A stretch of DNA of 43,653 bases from NCBI GenBank assembly GCA_002342685.1, contig DDQN01000054.1, forward strand, positions 1 through 43,653, given 5' to 3'. The stretch comes from Vibrio sp. UBA2441 (lineage in GTDB: Bacteria; Pseudomonadota; Gammaproteobacteria; Enterobacterales; Vibrionaceae). The notes under the pieces were generated by a model, which searched no databases, was not told the DNA's origin, and worked only from the letters and a program-made list of their open reading frames with translations. The first letter of the stretch is position 1; each line of letters starts with the position of its first letter. Below, one piece after another: positions 6,748 through 15,116 of this stretch. The position numbers and the translations under genes are program-made.

Positions 6748-9183
6748 TCAGGTAAGATTACTCTGCCTGCCAAGTTCGATAATTGCGTTGCCTAGCTGGT
6801 TTTTGAATTCCTCTGCAGGTTTTGGATAACCGAGAAAGTAACCTTGGAACTGCTGGCAGCCAAGCTCGATGAGTTGGTCTCGTTGAGCTTGTGTTTCTAC
6901 GCCTTCGGCGATGACGCCCAAATTTAGATTTTTCGCCATGGTTAAGACGACTTCTACGATGGAAACTGTGTCTGAACCGTCGGTAAGCCCATTAACAAAT
7001 GAGCGGTCGATTTTTAATTCATCCAGCGGTAGCTCTTTGAGGTATTTTAAAGATGAGTAACCAGTACCAAAATCATCAATAGAAAAAGAAAGCCCTCTAT
7101 TTCTTAATTGCAGCATTTTATTCTTTGCTAGTTCAAAGTTATTCAATAACAGGTTTTCAGTTATTTCGAGAACAATACTCTCTCCTGGCAGTTTATACTG
7201 GTCTAATAAATTGATTACATGAGAAGCAAAATCTACCTGTAGGAAAAATGTCGGGCTTACATTGATGGCCAGCTTTTCCAGTTTTCCCAGCGCACCTTCA
7301 TTTATCCAATGGCTTAACAGAGCGACACTCTCTTTGAGTACCCATTTATCGATATCAATGATAAGTCCACTCTCTTCGGCGTGTGGAATAAAAACGCCCG
7401 GCATGAGTAAACCACGTTGAGGGTGGTTCCACCTGACAAGAATCTCTCCACCGAATATATCGTTTTTAACGTTGACCTGTGGTTGAAGCCATAGCTCAAA
7501 TTGATCCTGATTTAACGCTTCATGGATACCTTCTTCTAGTTCTAAAAGATGTTGCGCAGCGTATTGCATTTCTCTTTTGAAAAACTGTACTCCATTGCGA
7601 CCTAGTGACTTGGCTTTATACATAGCAGTATCGGCACGCCTGATGAGTTCATGCGCGTCTATGTTTTCGTCGGGGAAAAAAGCAATGCCAATGCTTCCTG
7701 ACGTATGCAGAGTCAGGTCTTCGAAAAGCATTGGCTCAGCAAGGCGAGATAGCAACTTATTTGACATCTGTAACGCTTGCTCAGCGGCGTAGTCGGCATT
7801 ATCAGCAAGTTCCAGAAGTCCAATAACAAACTCATCCCCTCCAATTCTTCCGCATAACGTTTTTGTATTAAATAGTGCTTTCACTCTCAATGCGACTTCA
7901 ATTAATACGCGATCCCCAACGGAATGACCAAGAGAGTCATTAATTTTCTTAAACTGGTCTAAATCAAAATAGAGTAGCGCGCCATATTTACCATTATCCT
8001 CATGCTCATGAATTTTGCTTTCAATCTGCTCAGAAAAGAGGCTGCGATTGGCAAGATGGGTTAATGAGTCAAAGTAGGCGAGCTCGTGGATCTTTTGTTG
8101 AGTTAACATTTTTTCCGTGACATCACGGGCATTCACCATAACAAACGTATCTTTATCGATGACGATAGCGGCTGCTCGGCATTCCAGATAGACGTTTTGT
8201 GGTTCGTTGTGAATCCCGGAGACTAACGTGTCTTGGTACTCTTGTATTTCTCGGGAGATTATTTTATTGAATATTTCTTCCAGCTCCCTTTCCGAATAAA
8301 CTTGGGTAAATTCGGACAGACTCTTTCCCACTAGGTGAGCCGCATTTTGGCCTGTCAGTTTTTCGGCTAGGTTATTGACCATATGAATGGTGGTTCCCTG
8401 GTGACATAGGAACATTGCATCACTTGAGTTTTCCATCAACAGCCGAGAAAATCGTTCACTTTTTTTTAGGTTGGTGAGCATCTTAGTGAGTTTTAATGAC
8501 GAGGACTGGTTAGCCCGCCACTCTTTGCTAAACCGATCAACTAATAATCCGAGCTCGTCATCTTTAGTGTAAGGGAGGGAAGAAAGGTTATCCGTCTTGT
8601 TTAGGTTTGTCGCCCAGTTGGCAATTTGGATGACGGGTTTAGAAATATACATATAGCTAAGCGTGACAAGAATTATTGCCAGAACTAAGGTGAATAGAAT
8701 AGAACTACCAAAGTTGAGGAGCAGCTTATTGAGCAGTTCATGGGCCAATACCGACTCGTCAATGAAAATTGTCAGGGTAGCGTGGCTCGTAGTATTTGGA
8801 CCGACACTTATCGTATAGGATTGTTGGCTAGGGATGTCAATCAACGCAGACGCTAAACGGAGATAGAAAGTCATTGGGTAAGTCTCATTACGAGACTTTT
8901 GGCTCAATAGTTCCTCAAAATCATCAACAAGCACTGCACGCTTTATGGTTGGTTGCCGTATCAGCGAGGTCAAAATCTCGTTGGCCTGTAAATCATCCAG
9001 AATGTAGGCGGCGCTGCCGAGTGTATCTCTATGCAAGTCCACCGAGCGGGAAATACTTTTTTCCTGCTCAATTCTGTCGTTCTGCAAGCCAAGATACACT
9101 TCCACCATGGAAGAAAGTATGCCGGCAAATAAAGAAGTGACGAGAACATAGACCGCCAGTCTGACGGAAATACTGAGTTTCAC
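6748..9183 (-). CDS. Membrane GGDEF-EAL protein with PAS domain (c-di-GMP turnover)
   Basis: This 811-residue inner-membrane protein has transmembrane helices near residues 8-28 and 155-178 flanking a periplasmic sensor of about 125 residues. After these come a HAMP-like linker, a PAS domain (about 250-370), a GGDEF domain (intact GGDEF in GRIGGDEFVIGL near 446) and an EAL domain (about 560-800). The EAL signature reads EIL (GGEILVRW). The remaining phosphodiesterase motifs are present: ITENLLLNN, DDFGTGYSS, KIDRSFV, AEGVETQAQ and QFQGYFLGYP. No RxxD inhibitory site is visible five residues before GGDEF. Both activities are possible; the net direction is unknown. It starts 27 bases after the binding-protein gene, so the two are probably co-transcribed. 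Confidence 0.93.
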   Translation of the reverse strand: MKLSISVRLAVYVLVTSLFAGILSSMVEVYLGLQNDRIEQEKSISRSVDLHRDTLGSAAYILDDLQANEILTSLIRQPTIKRAVLVDDFEELLSQKSRNETYPMTFYLRLASALIDIPSQQSYTISVGPNTTSHATLTIFIDESVLAHELLNKLLLNFGSSILFTLVLAIILVTLSYMYISKPVIQIANWATNLNKTDNLSSLPYTKDDELGLLVDRFSKEWRANQSSSLKLTKMLTNLKKSERFSRLLMENSSDAMFLCHQGTTIHMVNNLAEKLTGQNAAHLVGKSLSEFTQVYSERELEEIFNKIISREIQEYQDTLVSGIHNEPQNVYLECRAAAIVIDKDTFVMVNARDVTEKMLTQQKIHELAYFDSLTHLANRSLFSEQIESKIHEHEDNGKYGALLYFDLDQFKKINDSLGHSVGDRVLIEVALRVKALFNTKTLCGRIGGDEFVIGLLELADNADYAAEQALQMSNKLLSRLAEPMLFEDLTLHTSGSIGIAFFPDENIDAHELIRRADTAMYKAKSLGRNGVQFFKREMQYAAQHLLELEEGIHEALNQDQFELWLQPQVNVKNDIFGGEILVRWNHPQRGLLMPGVFIPHAEESGLIIDIDKWVLKESVALLSHWINEGALGKLEKLAINVSPTFFLQVDFASHVINLLDQYKLPGESIVLEITENLLLNNFELAKNKMLQLRNRGLSFSIDDFGTGYSSLKYLKELPLDELKIDRSFVNGLTDGSDTVSIVEVVLTMAKNLNLGVIAEGVETQAQRDQLIELGCQQFQGYFLGYPKPAEEFKNQLGNAIIELGRQSNLT

Positions 9184-9210
9184 GTTTTCGGTGGTCCTTA
9201 ATGTTTCAGA

Positions 9211-9951
9211 TTAAAAATACTGAGCTTGTATTTGTTTATATGTACCATTCTTTTTAATAATTTTTAGGCCTTGATTAAAAGATTCCAAAATTTCCTGACT
9301 GCTTGGATACGTATTACTGATGCACAAATGAAGCTCGTTTGCTGCTACGTCGTCCATATATGTTGCTTTTATACTGCCCTGTTCGCCCATTTTTTTTGCG
9401 CGGTACATTGAGGGTATTTCGGGGCCGTAAAAAACATCTATATCGCGATGCAGTACACTGACTAAGCCAGACCGAATATTCTGGGTAGCGATATAGTCAA
9501 TATCATGCTGTTTCAATTGATCCGCTGTTCCCCAGCCAGAAACAGTGGTAACGCTGTAGTTTTTTAGATCAGCGAGTTGTTTAATTTTGCTGGTGTCGGT
9601 ACTTGATTTAGTAATCGCCGCTTGCCGGGTAAAGCTAATATGTTCACTAAATAACATATAGGCTTCTCTTCCTTTCCGCTTACTGCAAGAAAGAGTGCCA
9701 GCGATTTCTCCTCGTTGCATGAGCTTCATAACACGCTTCCAGGGGAGAACTTCAAAGTTTACAGACTGGCCAACTTCTTTAAAAGCAGCAGAGACAACGT
9801 CAACATCCATGCCGGATATCTCATTGTTGTCATTGATAATCATATAAGGATGGTAATTAACCACGTAGAATGTGAGGGCTTTCTCTGATGACACTGGCAT
9901 GCTCATCAGGCAAAAACTCAACAACACTAGTCGATATATCAAACTGTTCAC
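9211..9951 (-). CDS. Periplasmic solute-binding protein, family 3 type
   Basis: This 246-residue protein has a signal peptide (residues 1-22, hydrophobic LVLLSFCLMSMPVSS) followed by a type II periplasmic binding fold of the SBP_bac_3 family. Visible features are the opening YPYM-like strand (NYHPYMIINDNNEISGMDVDVV), LPWKRVMKLMQRGEI, and a C-terminal segment GLKIIKKNGTYKQIQAQYF. No permease or ATPase gene is nearby. Instead the GGDEF-EAL gene follows 27 bases downstream. Binding proteins next to a membrane c-di-GMP enzyme can act as ligand sensors, as for NspS with MbaA in Vibrio cholerae, though NspS is of another binding-protein family. The ligand is unknown; amino acids or related small molecules are typical for the fold. 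Confidence 0.88.
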   Translation of the reverse strand: MNSLIYRLVLLSFCLMSMPVSSEKALTFYVVNYHPYMIINDNNEISGMDVDVVSAAFKEVGQSVNFEVLPWKRVMKLMQRGEIAGTLSCSKRKGREAYMLFSEHISFTRQAAITKSSTDTSKIKQLADLKNYSVTTVSGWGTADQLKQHDIDYIATQNIRSGLVSVLHRDIDVFYGPEIPSMYRAKKMGEQGSIKATYMDDVAANELHLCISNTYPSSQEILESFNQGLKIIKKNGTYKQIQAQYF

Positions 9952-10037
9952 TTCCTTTATTCAAGAGCTTACTAATAAAATAGTCTGTTTACTGTGCAAA
10001 AAGCAACTAAGTTTCTTATTAGTTCATTATTCTATGA

Positions 10038-10146
10038 CCTGTCACTGGTCAAAAATGGGTTGACAGGGCCACGGTTAACATAGAGTCTTGCCCCCTGCGC
10101 TGTGTTACTGATCTTTGCTGTTGAATGACTATATCTTCAGATCAGT
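10038..10146. promoter_or_regulatory. Intergenic inverted repeats upstream of the 193-residue gene
   Basis: Two inverted repeats lie in the 290-base gap between divergent genes: CCTGTCA (10038-10044) with TGACAGG (10061-10067), and ACTGATC (10107-10113) with GATCAGT (10140-10146). A TTGACA hexamer overlaps the first repeat at 10060-10065, but I could not assign a good -10 box. No open reading frame of interest occurs here. These are possible regulatory sites only. Confidence 0.3.
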
Positions 10147-10241
10147 GCCTTGATCAGAAACCAATAACTCCTTGCTGAACAAGTATCTTGAAGTTACTTG
10201 AGTATGTTGAAAATCTAAATAAAAGAACCACGGAAACCTGA

Positions 10242-10823
10242 ATGAGCGAATTGACTCCAGAACAAGAAAATGCACTGGCCATCTTTAAAGGCAATATTCA
10301 CCTGCCCGGCGGCGGTTTCCATGTCCTTATTATTGACCTTTGTAAAGAATATCAACTACCTTTTCAGACGGTGAGAGCGGTATTGAAAAAATCTCAGTCG
10401 TCTATCGAAGCGAAAATCCGAGATGAACTTACCTGTGTGGATGACTGCGACTTGACCAAAGAAAACTGGTTGGATGTAATCAAAGACACTTTGAAAGAGC
10501 TTGCGGTAAATAACAAGCCGGTTATGGAAAGCTTGATTGCCAGCGATACCTACCTCCAGGCAGTTGCTCGCATGGAACAAACCATTCTCAGTGAATCCGA
10601 CCAAGAAGGCATTCTGAATGATCTGGCTCAGGCTTATGAAGATGAAGTATGCAAACCACTCATGGCGATGCTTTACACCACGACCTTGTACTGGGAACTG
10701 AGCAATGAGTTGTTTGAAATGACTGAAGCGCGGCGCCAGAGATTCAGTGACTATCCTCAGCACATGGAAGCAACAGCGCATTTACTGCAGCTTGCAGAGC
10801 AGGTAAAAAGGCAAAGTAATTGA
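10242..10823 (+). CDS. Hypothetical helical cytosolic protein
   Basis: I do not recognise this 193-residue protein. It has no signal peptide or membrane segment and is predicted largely helical and acidic. Notable parts are a Gly-rich turn HLPGGGFHVLIIDLCKEY at residues 20-37, a possible helix-turn-helix-like stretch around residues 33-50 (LCKEYQLPFQTVRAVLKKS), and a C-terminal amphipathic helix (HMEATAHLLQLAEQVKRQ). The start ATG follows a weak ribosome site in CACGGAAACC. It is alone on its strand, convergent with the helicase gene. A role in nucleic acid or stress biology would be a guess. Confidence 0.65.
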   Translation: MSELTPEQENALAIFKGNIHLPGGGFHVLIIDLCKEYQLPFQTVRAVLKKSQSSIEAKIRDELTCVDDCDLTKENWLDVIKDTLKELAVNNKPVMESLIASDTYLQAVARMEQTILSESDQEGILNDLAQAYEDEVCKPLMAMLYTTTLYWELSNELFEMTEARRQRFSDYPQHMEATAHLLQLAEQVKRQSN

Positions 10824-10844
10824 TTTGGCGTTAGGATAGAAACG

Positions 10845-10876
10845 ACCTCAACATGCTCATGTTTGCATGCTGAGGT
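10845..10876. terminator. Convergent hairpin between the hypothetical gene and rhlE
   Basis: ACCTCAACATGC (10845-10856) pairs with GCATGCTGAGGT (10865-10876) with one mismatch, around an 8-base loop. It lies between the plus-strand gene ending at 10823 and the minus-strand helicase gene ending at 10893. It is followed by TATTT on the plus strand and CGTTTCTAT on the minus strand, so a bidirectional terminator is likely. Confidence 0.65.
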
Positions 10877-10892
10877 TATTTAAAAGTAAGGA

Positions 10893-12278
10893 TTAACCTT
10901 TAGAGGTATTTGCGGGTTTGGCGCGGTTTGGCCTTTTAGGCTTTGATTGTGGTTTACCCGCGTTGGATTTGTTGCCAGACTCTTTGTTTTTAGTGCCGTT
11001 GGCAATGTGTCTGCGATTTTTACTGGCAGGCTTGTGGCCTCTGGCATTGTCACCTGAACGTTGGCCATCGGCATGATTAGCTTTTGCTTTCTTCGGCTTT
11101 TTAGGTTTAATTGGTCGTGTGTCCAGTTTTGATTCAGGTAACGTATTCACAGGTTGGTAACCTTCAAGGGACAGTCTAGGCAATACCTGTTTAATGAGAC
11201 GCTCAATACCAAAGAGTTCAGACACTTCATCAGCACAGACTAATGAAATGGCTTTACCCACTTCCCCTGCACGACCTGTACGACCAATTCGGTGAACATA
11301 GTCTTCAGATACATGAGGTAAATCGAAGTTAACCACTTGTGGAAGCTGAGGTATATCAATGCCACGTGCAGCAATATCGGTTGCAACAAGAACTCGAACT
11401 TCACCAGATTTAAAGTTAGCCAGTGCTTTAGTACGAGCGCCTTGGCTTTTATTTCCGTGGATCGGAGCAGAAGTAATGCCTTGTTCAGTCAAGAAGTGCG
11501 ACAATTTGTTCGCACCATGCTTAGTTTTGCTAAAGACTAATACTTGTCGCCAATCGTTGTCTTTGATGAGTTTAGCCAGCATAGGGGCTTTTCTGCGCTT
11601 ATCTACAGGGTAGATGCACTGCTCAACAGTGGTTGCTGTGGAGTTAGCTGGATTTACTGAAATCTCTACCGGGTCATTGACCAAGCCTTTGGCTAAATCT
11701 CGAATCTCTTGAGAGAAAGTTGCGGAAAAAAGTAAGTTTTGGCGCTTTGCAGGCAATAGTGCAAGAATTTTTCTAATGTCTCTGATAAAGCCCATATCAA
11801 GCATGCGGTCAGCTTCATCAAGAACCAGTACTTCGATATCAGAGAATTTAACCGCATTTTGCTGATGCAAGTCTAGCAACCGACCCGGAGTCGCCACTAA
11901 GATATCCACCCCTTTTCTTAAGGTTAACATCTGAGGGTTAATCTTTACGCCACCGAAAACCACCGTCGAACTGATGCGAGTGTGTTTACCATATTTAACA
12001 ACACTCTCATTAATTTGCGCCGCTAGTTCACGTGTCGGAGTCAGTATCAACGCGCGGGCTCTATTGCTCTTTGCTTTTGGTGCTGTGCTGAACTTCTCTA
12101 AAATAGGCAGTGTAAATCCGGCTGTTTTACCTGTCCCTGTTTGTGCCGCCGCCATCACATCCTTACCCTGTAATACGGCAGGAATAGCTTGTTCTTGAAT
12201 TGGCGAAGCGGTGTCATAGCCCTGCTCTTCAATAGCTTTTAAAATTGGAGCAGAAAGACCCAAGGAGGTAAAACTCAT
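10893..12278 (-). CDS. rhlE: DEAD-box ATP-dependent RNA helicase, RhlE type
   Basis: This 461-residue helicase has all core motifs: the Q motif (SFTSLGLSAPILKAIEEQGY), Walker A AAQTGTGKT, PTRELAAQI, TPGRLLD, DEAD (VLDEADRMLDMGF), SAT (LFSATFS), and HRIGRTGRAG. The core ends near residue 370. A basic, low-complexity tail rich in Lys, Pro, Asn and Ser follows to the end and probably gives RNA affinity. RhlE-type helicases remodel ribosome assembly intermediates and structured RNA, often in the cold. The gene is monocistronic with its own upstream region (12279-12547). Assignment to RhlE rather than SrmB or DbpA rests on the LDMGF motif and overall layout. Confidence 0.93.
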   Translation of the reverse strand: MSFTSLGLSAPILKAIEEQGYDTASPIQEQAIPAVLQGKDVMAAAQTGTGKTAGFTLPILEKFSTAPKAKSNRARALILTPTRELAAQINESVVKYGKHTRISSTVVFGGVKINPQMLTLRKGVDILVATPGRLLDLHQQNAVKFSDIEVLVLDEADRMLDMGFIRDIRKILALLPAKRQNLLFSATFSQEIRDLAKGLVNDPVEISVNPANSTATTVEQCIYPVDKRRKAPMLAKLIKDNDWRQVLVFSKTKHGANKLSHFLTEQGITSAPIHGNKSQGARTKALANFKSGEVRVLVATDIAARGIDIPQLPQVVNFDLPHVSEDYVHRIGRTGRAGEVGKAISLVCADEVSELFGIERLIKQVLPRLSLEGYQPVNTLPESKLDTRPIKPKKPKKAKANHADGQRSGDNARGHKPASKNRRHIANGTKNKESGNKSNAGKPQSKPKRPNRAKPANTSKG

Positions 12279-12558
12279 ACGTTTGATTCTCAGTAGTTAA
12301 ATAGGAATGTTTCAAATGACGGGAAAGCGCATGTTAAATATAGAAGGGAACACGCAGTTTATCTACAAATTGAAGCGCGCATTCTGAGGGTTTTAGGCAT
12401 TGAACACAAGGATTGATTTATTGAACGGGCTTTTGTTTCGGTACGCCGCGTAGGTTGCATTATGTATATTAAACAAAAGTCTTGATTAACAAGCTGACAC
12501 TCACTTTTTATCGGTATACTCTACAACCTATTGGCGGTGAACAAAAAATGGAAAGAGA

Positions 12559-13263
12559 GTGCAATACGTAAAAATAAAACAAGCCATTGTTGAGCAAATA
12601 GATTCAGGGCTACTGTCGCCAAGACAAAAACTGCCGGCGGAAAGAAAGTTGGCAGAAATGTTCGACACAACCCGGGTTACCTTGCGCGAAGCACTCTCAA
12701 TATTAGAGGCGGAAGGAAAAATTTATCGCGAAGACCGGCGAGGCTGGTTTATTTCACCAGAACCGCTTAAGTACGATCCCAATAGTGCGATCGGCTTTAA
12801 AGAGCTCGCCGAAAATCAACAGAGAAAACCGTCTGTTCAGGTGATTTCAGCCAAATCAGTAATGGCATCCAAAACAGCCACGAAATTGCTTGAGTTACTG
12901 CCCTTTACTGATGTCTATCAAATAGAAAGAGTTCGTTTTTTAGAGCAGCGGCCTATTTGTTATACCATCCATTTATCCAAACAAGATTGTTTCGCAAATA
13001 TACTCAATCATGATCTGGAACACTCATTAACCGAAATCTATCGTGAAGAGTACAATACTCAGTATGGTAAGAGTCGATATCGTATCAATTCAACCTCGCT
13101 GATTGGCGATGTGGCTTTGGCATTGCGGGCAACGGTGGGCACCCCTGCTTTGCTGTTCGAAAGAGTGAATTTCGATCAAAATGGGTTGTTGATTAATGGA
13201 GATATTGAATATTGGCGTAATGATGCGGTATGTATCGAATCGCTAACTGAGTTCCATATATAA
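12559..13263 (+). CDS. GntR-family regulator with UTRA ligand domain (PhnR-like)
   Basis: This 234-residue regulator has a GntR winged helix (residues 1-70: LSPRQKLPAERKLAEMFDTTRV, then LREALSILEAEG) and a UTRA effector domain. The UTRA part includes DVYQIERVRFLEQRPICY and ends in INGDIEYWRNDAVCIE. The N-terminus closely resembles regulators annotated PhnR in Vibrio phosphonate loci. No phosphonate genes are present here, so its target is unknown. The GTG at 12559 is the start: it is preceded by GGAAAGAG, and the ATG at 12548 is in a different frame that stops at once. A NUDIX gene follows 111 bases later on the same strand and might be co-regulated. Confidence 0.88.
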   Translation: MQYVKIKQAIVEQIDSGLLSPRQKLPAERKLAEMFDTTRVTLREALSILEAEGKIYREDRRGWFISPEPLKYDPNSAIGFKELAENQQRKPSVQVISAKSVMASKTATKLLELLPFTDVYQIERVRFLEQRPICYTIHLSKQDCFANILNHDLEHSLTEIYREEYNTQYGKSRYRINSTSLIGDVALALRATVGTPALLFERVNFDQNGLLINGDIEYWRNDAVCIESLTEFHI

Positions 13264-13374
13264 CAGTACATGTATTAGATCTTTAAGAATTCACTGTTTT
13301 ATCCAAGTTAAATTTTTTCCAAATAGTGTGCTGTGGTAGTATTCGCGCAAACTCCAGAATCAAAATGCTTCCCT

Positions 13375-13893
13375 ATGAGACACCTAAGAACAACGACCCA
13401 TCCTGATATCGACCATCTTGATGACAAAGTGATATTCCAGCGTAACGCTGCGCGCGCTATTGTATTGAATGGAGAGAATATCTTGATGTTATATACCGAG
13501 CGTTATCATGATTACACGATACCGGGTGGTGGCCTTGATGATGGTGAAGACGTGATAGCCGGAATGGTGCGTGAATTAGAAGAAGAAACCGGAGCGCAAA
13601 ATATCCATCTAATAAAACCTTATGGTATTTATGAAGAATTTCGGCCTTGGTATAAAGATGATGCTGATGTTATGCATCAGGTTTCCTACTGTTACACCTG
13701 CAAAATTGACAGAGTTTTAGGAGAGACCGCTTTTGAAGCGCATGAGGTGAATAACGGCATGCGCCCCGTCTGGATCAATATCCATCAAGCTATTGCCCAC
13801 AATGAAAAAACCATGGCGGAGAGTCCTAAAAAAGGCATGAGCATAGAGCGTGAAACCTTTTTGTTGCATTTGATTGCAAAAGAAATGCTGTAA
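13375..13893 (+). CDS. NUDIX hydrolase
   Basis: This protein of about 172 residues hydrolyses a nucleoside diphosphate linked to another group. The complete Nudix box is present, reading GGLDDGEDVIAGMVREL and then EEETG, matching G-x5-E-x7-REU-xEE-xGU. It is preceded by a typical strand, ARAIVLNGENILMLYTERY. The ATG at 13375 is chosen because homology begins with MRHLRTT; an in-frame GTG at 13333 would add 14 unconserved residues. Neither has a strong ribosome site. The specific substrate is not predictable. Confidence 0.88.
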   Translation: MRHLRTTTHPDIDHLDDKVIFQRNAARAIVLNGENILMLYTERYHDYTIPGGGLDDGEDVIAGMVRELEEETGAQNIHLIKPYGIYEEFRPWYKDDADVMHQVSYCYTCKIDRVLGETAFEAHEVNNGMRPVWINIHQAIAHNEKTMAESPKKGMSIERETFLLHLIAKEML

Positions 13894-13979
13894 GCAACAG
13901 CAGAGTTAACCTTTCTATTTCAATGAAAACAATGAGTTTCGTAGTGACCTTAACTGGCTAGAGAGCTTCACTGACCGAG

Positions 13980-14008
13980 AAGAATAACGCCTTAACGACG
14001 TTATTCTT
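13980..14008. terminator. Convergent hairpin after the NUDIX and CI-like genes
   Basis: AAGAATAACG (13980-13989) and CGTTATTCTT (13999-14008) form a perfect 10-base stem with a 9-base loop. It lies between the plus-strand NUDIX gene and the minus-strand repressor-like gene. T-rich sequence follows on the plus strand (TATGTTTGG). It is probably a terminator serving one or both genes. Confidence 0.6.
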
Positions 14009-14017
14009 TATGTTTGG

Positions 14018-14689
14018 CTACGCTTGTAGGGTTAGTACTACCTTACCGATCACCTGGATATCTTTTTCTGCAACCTCTGCCTTGGTATTACCAAAAACAA
14101 TGGCCAGTTTTTTGGGTAGGCGTTGAATCGTATTAATCGAGTACCTGCCATCAATTTTGATAAGATAGTCACCAGAAACGGCATCTTTGGCGTTTTCATC
14201 AATGAGATACACTTGATGATTCGTCTCAACTTCAATCAAATTTGCACTTTCTAATCCGAAACCTTTGAGCCGTCGAGTGGAGTAGGGAACTTCATCGATT
14301 TCTTTGAGCTTACCATTGTTTAATGAATAGCTTTTTATTACAGCAATCTTTGAGTAAGGTGAACTTTCAGCGATCTGATAGTTATCGTGTTTACCGTTTG
14401 ACTGTATTTGAAATGCGTAATCATCAATTGAAAGCTTATGTTTTTTCCTTTCATCATTTGAAAGCGCTAGCGCTGCAACAGGAATTCCTTTCGCCATCGC
14501 AAGACGGACAATCAATTCAAACGACGTTCTATCGTGTAGATTCCAGGTGCTAAACGTTGTTTTTGGCATATCAAATAAAGATGCCATTTCCAATAAAGTA
14601 CTACACCCAGTGATGTGCTTGAGGTTTTCAGTGAAATCTTTTCCTGTTAAATACTCGTACGGTAGTATCTGATCGTTTTTTATAGTCAT
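14018..14689 (-). CDS. Phage CI-like regulator with an S24/LexA-like C-terminal domain
   Basis: This 223-residue protein has an N-terminal helix-turn-helix of the phage CI type (LLEMASLFDMPKTTFSTW, residues 32-49) and a C-terminal region resembling the LexA/CI peptidase fold, containing AVSGDYLIKIDGRYSINTIQRLP. In self-cleaving members the motif corresponding to SINTIQR carries a Lys (VKRLQR type). Here that position appears to be Asn, and I see no clear catalytic Ser, so SOS-type autocleavage is unlikely. No phage structural or integrase genes are nearby, so this may be a domesticated regulator. A 12-base inverted repeat lies just upstream (14712-14750). Targets are unknown. Confidence 0.78.
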   Translation of the reverse strand: MTIKNDQILPYEYLTGKDFTENLKHITGCSTLLEMASLFDMPKTTFSTWNLHDRTSFELIVRLAMAKGIPVAALALSNDERKKHKLSIDDYAFQIQSNGKHDNYQIAESSPYSKIAVIKSYSLNNGKLKEIDEVPYSTRRLKGFGLESANLIEVETNHQVYLIDENAKDAVSGDYLIKIDGRYSINTIQRLPKKLAIVFGNTKAEVAEKDIQVIGKVVLTLQA

Positions 14690-14711
14690 AGGTGTATTTT
14701 TATTCGACGCA

Positions 14712-14750
14712 GATCGCTGTAAGAGTGTTGCAAATGAACTTATGGCGATC
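14712..14750. promoter_or_regulatory. Inverted repeat upstream of the CI-like regulator
   Basis: GATCGCTGTAAG (14712-14723) is mirrored by CTTATGGCGATC (14739-14750), 10 of 12 positions complementary, the two exceptions being G-T type. The arms start 23 bases upstream of the regulator's ATG. A pair of half-sites 27 bases centre to centre suits a cooperative dimer-of-dimers, so it is a candidate autoregulatory operator. Confidence 0.5.
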
Positions 14751-15090
14751 TAATATCTTGGTTGTTGGGGGAGCCAGTTGATTAAGTAACTGATATCTTG
14801 TTAATAAGTGCGCAACTAATTAGCATACCACCATGTCGTTGTTTTCAATAGCGCCCCCAACTTTAATTGCGATGGACATAGTAAGTAGGCGTCATTAATG
14901 GAAGTAAAGGCACTTGTTTTGTCCCATTGAAGAAGAATAAAAAGAATGTGGAACCTTGAGCTGAGGTTTTAAATTATGGTTCTAGTTGTGCGTTCTATAT
15001 ACAAAAAATCACATCGCCTACCCGGTAATTTTTAGGTATTTGATTATTTTTTTTACTTCTAAAGCCACTCCTTCACTGGCAAATTATATA

Positions 15091-15116
15091 TGGGGTAGAA
15101 ATACCCCACTTTTTTT
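15091..15116 (+). terminator. Strong intrinsic terminator without an upstream gene
   Basis: TGGGGTA (15091-15097), a GAAA tetraloop, and TACCCCA (15102-15108) form a perfect 7-base GC-rich stem, followed by C and seven T. This is a textbook rho-independent terminator on the plus strand. The nearest upstream plus-strand gene ends at 13893, over 1 kb away and past a minus-strand gene. Confidence 0.85.

Noticed and set aside
10356..10781. 141-residue minus-strand open frame opposite the hypothetical gene
   Set aside because: Considered because the plus-strand protein is also unrecognised, but the plus-strand frame has the better start, acidic soluble composition and terminator placement; the antisense product is Phe/His/Arg-rich in a way typical of shadows.
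12548..12571. ATG start for the GntR gene
   Set aside because: This frame meets a stop after seven codons; GTG 12559 is in the conserved frame.
14018..14689. Prophage remnant
   Set aside because: Only a CI-like protein is present; no integrase, att repeats, structural or lysis genes were seen around it.
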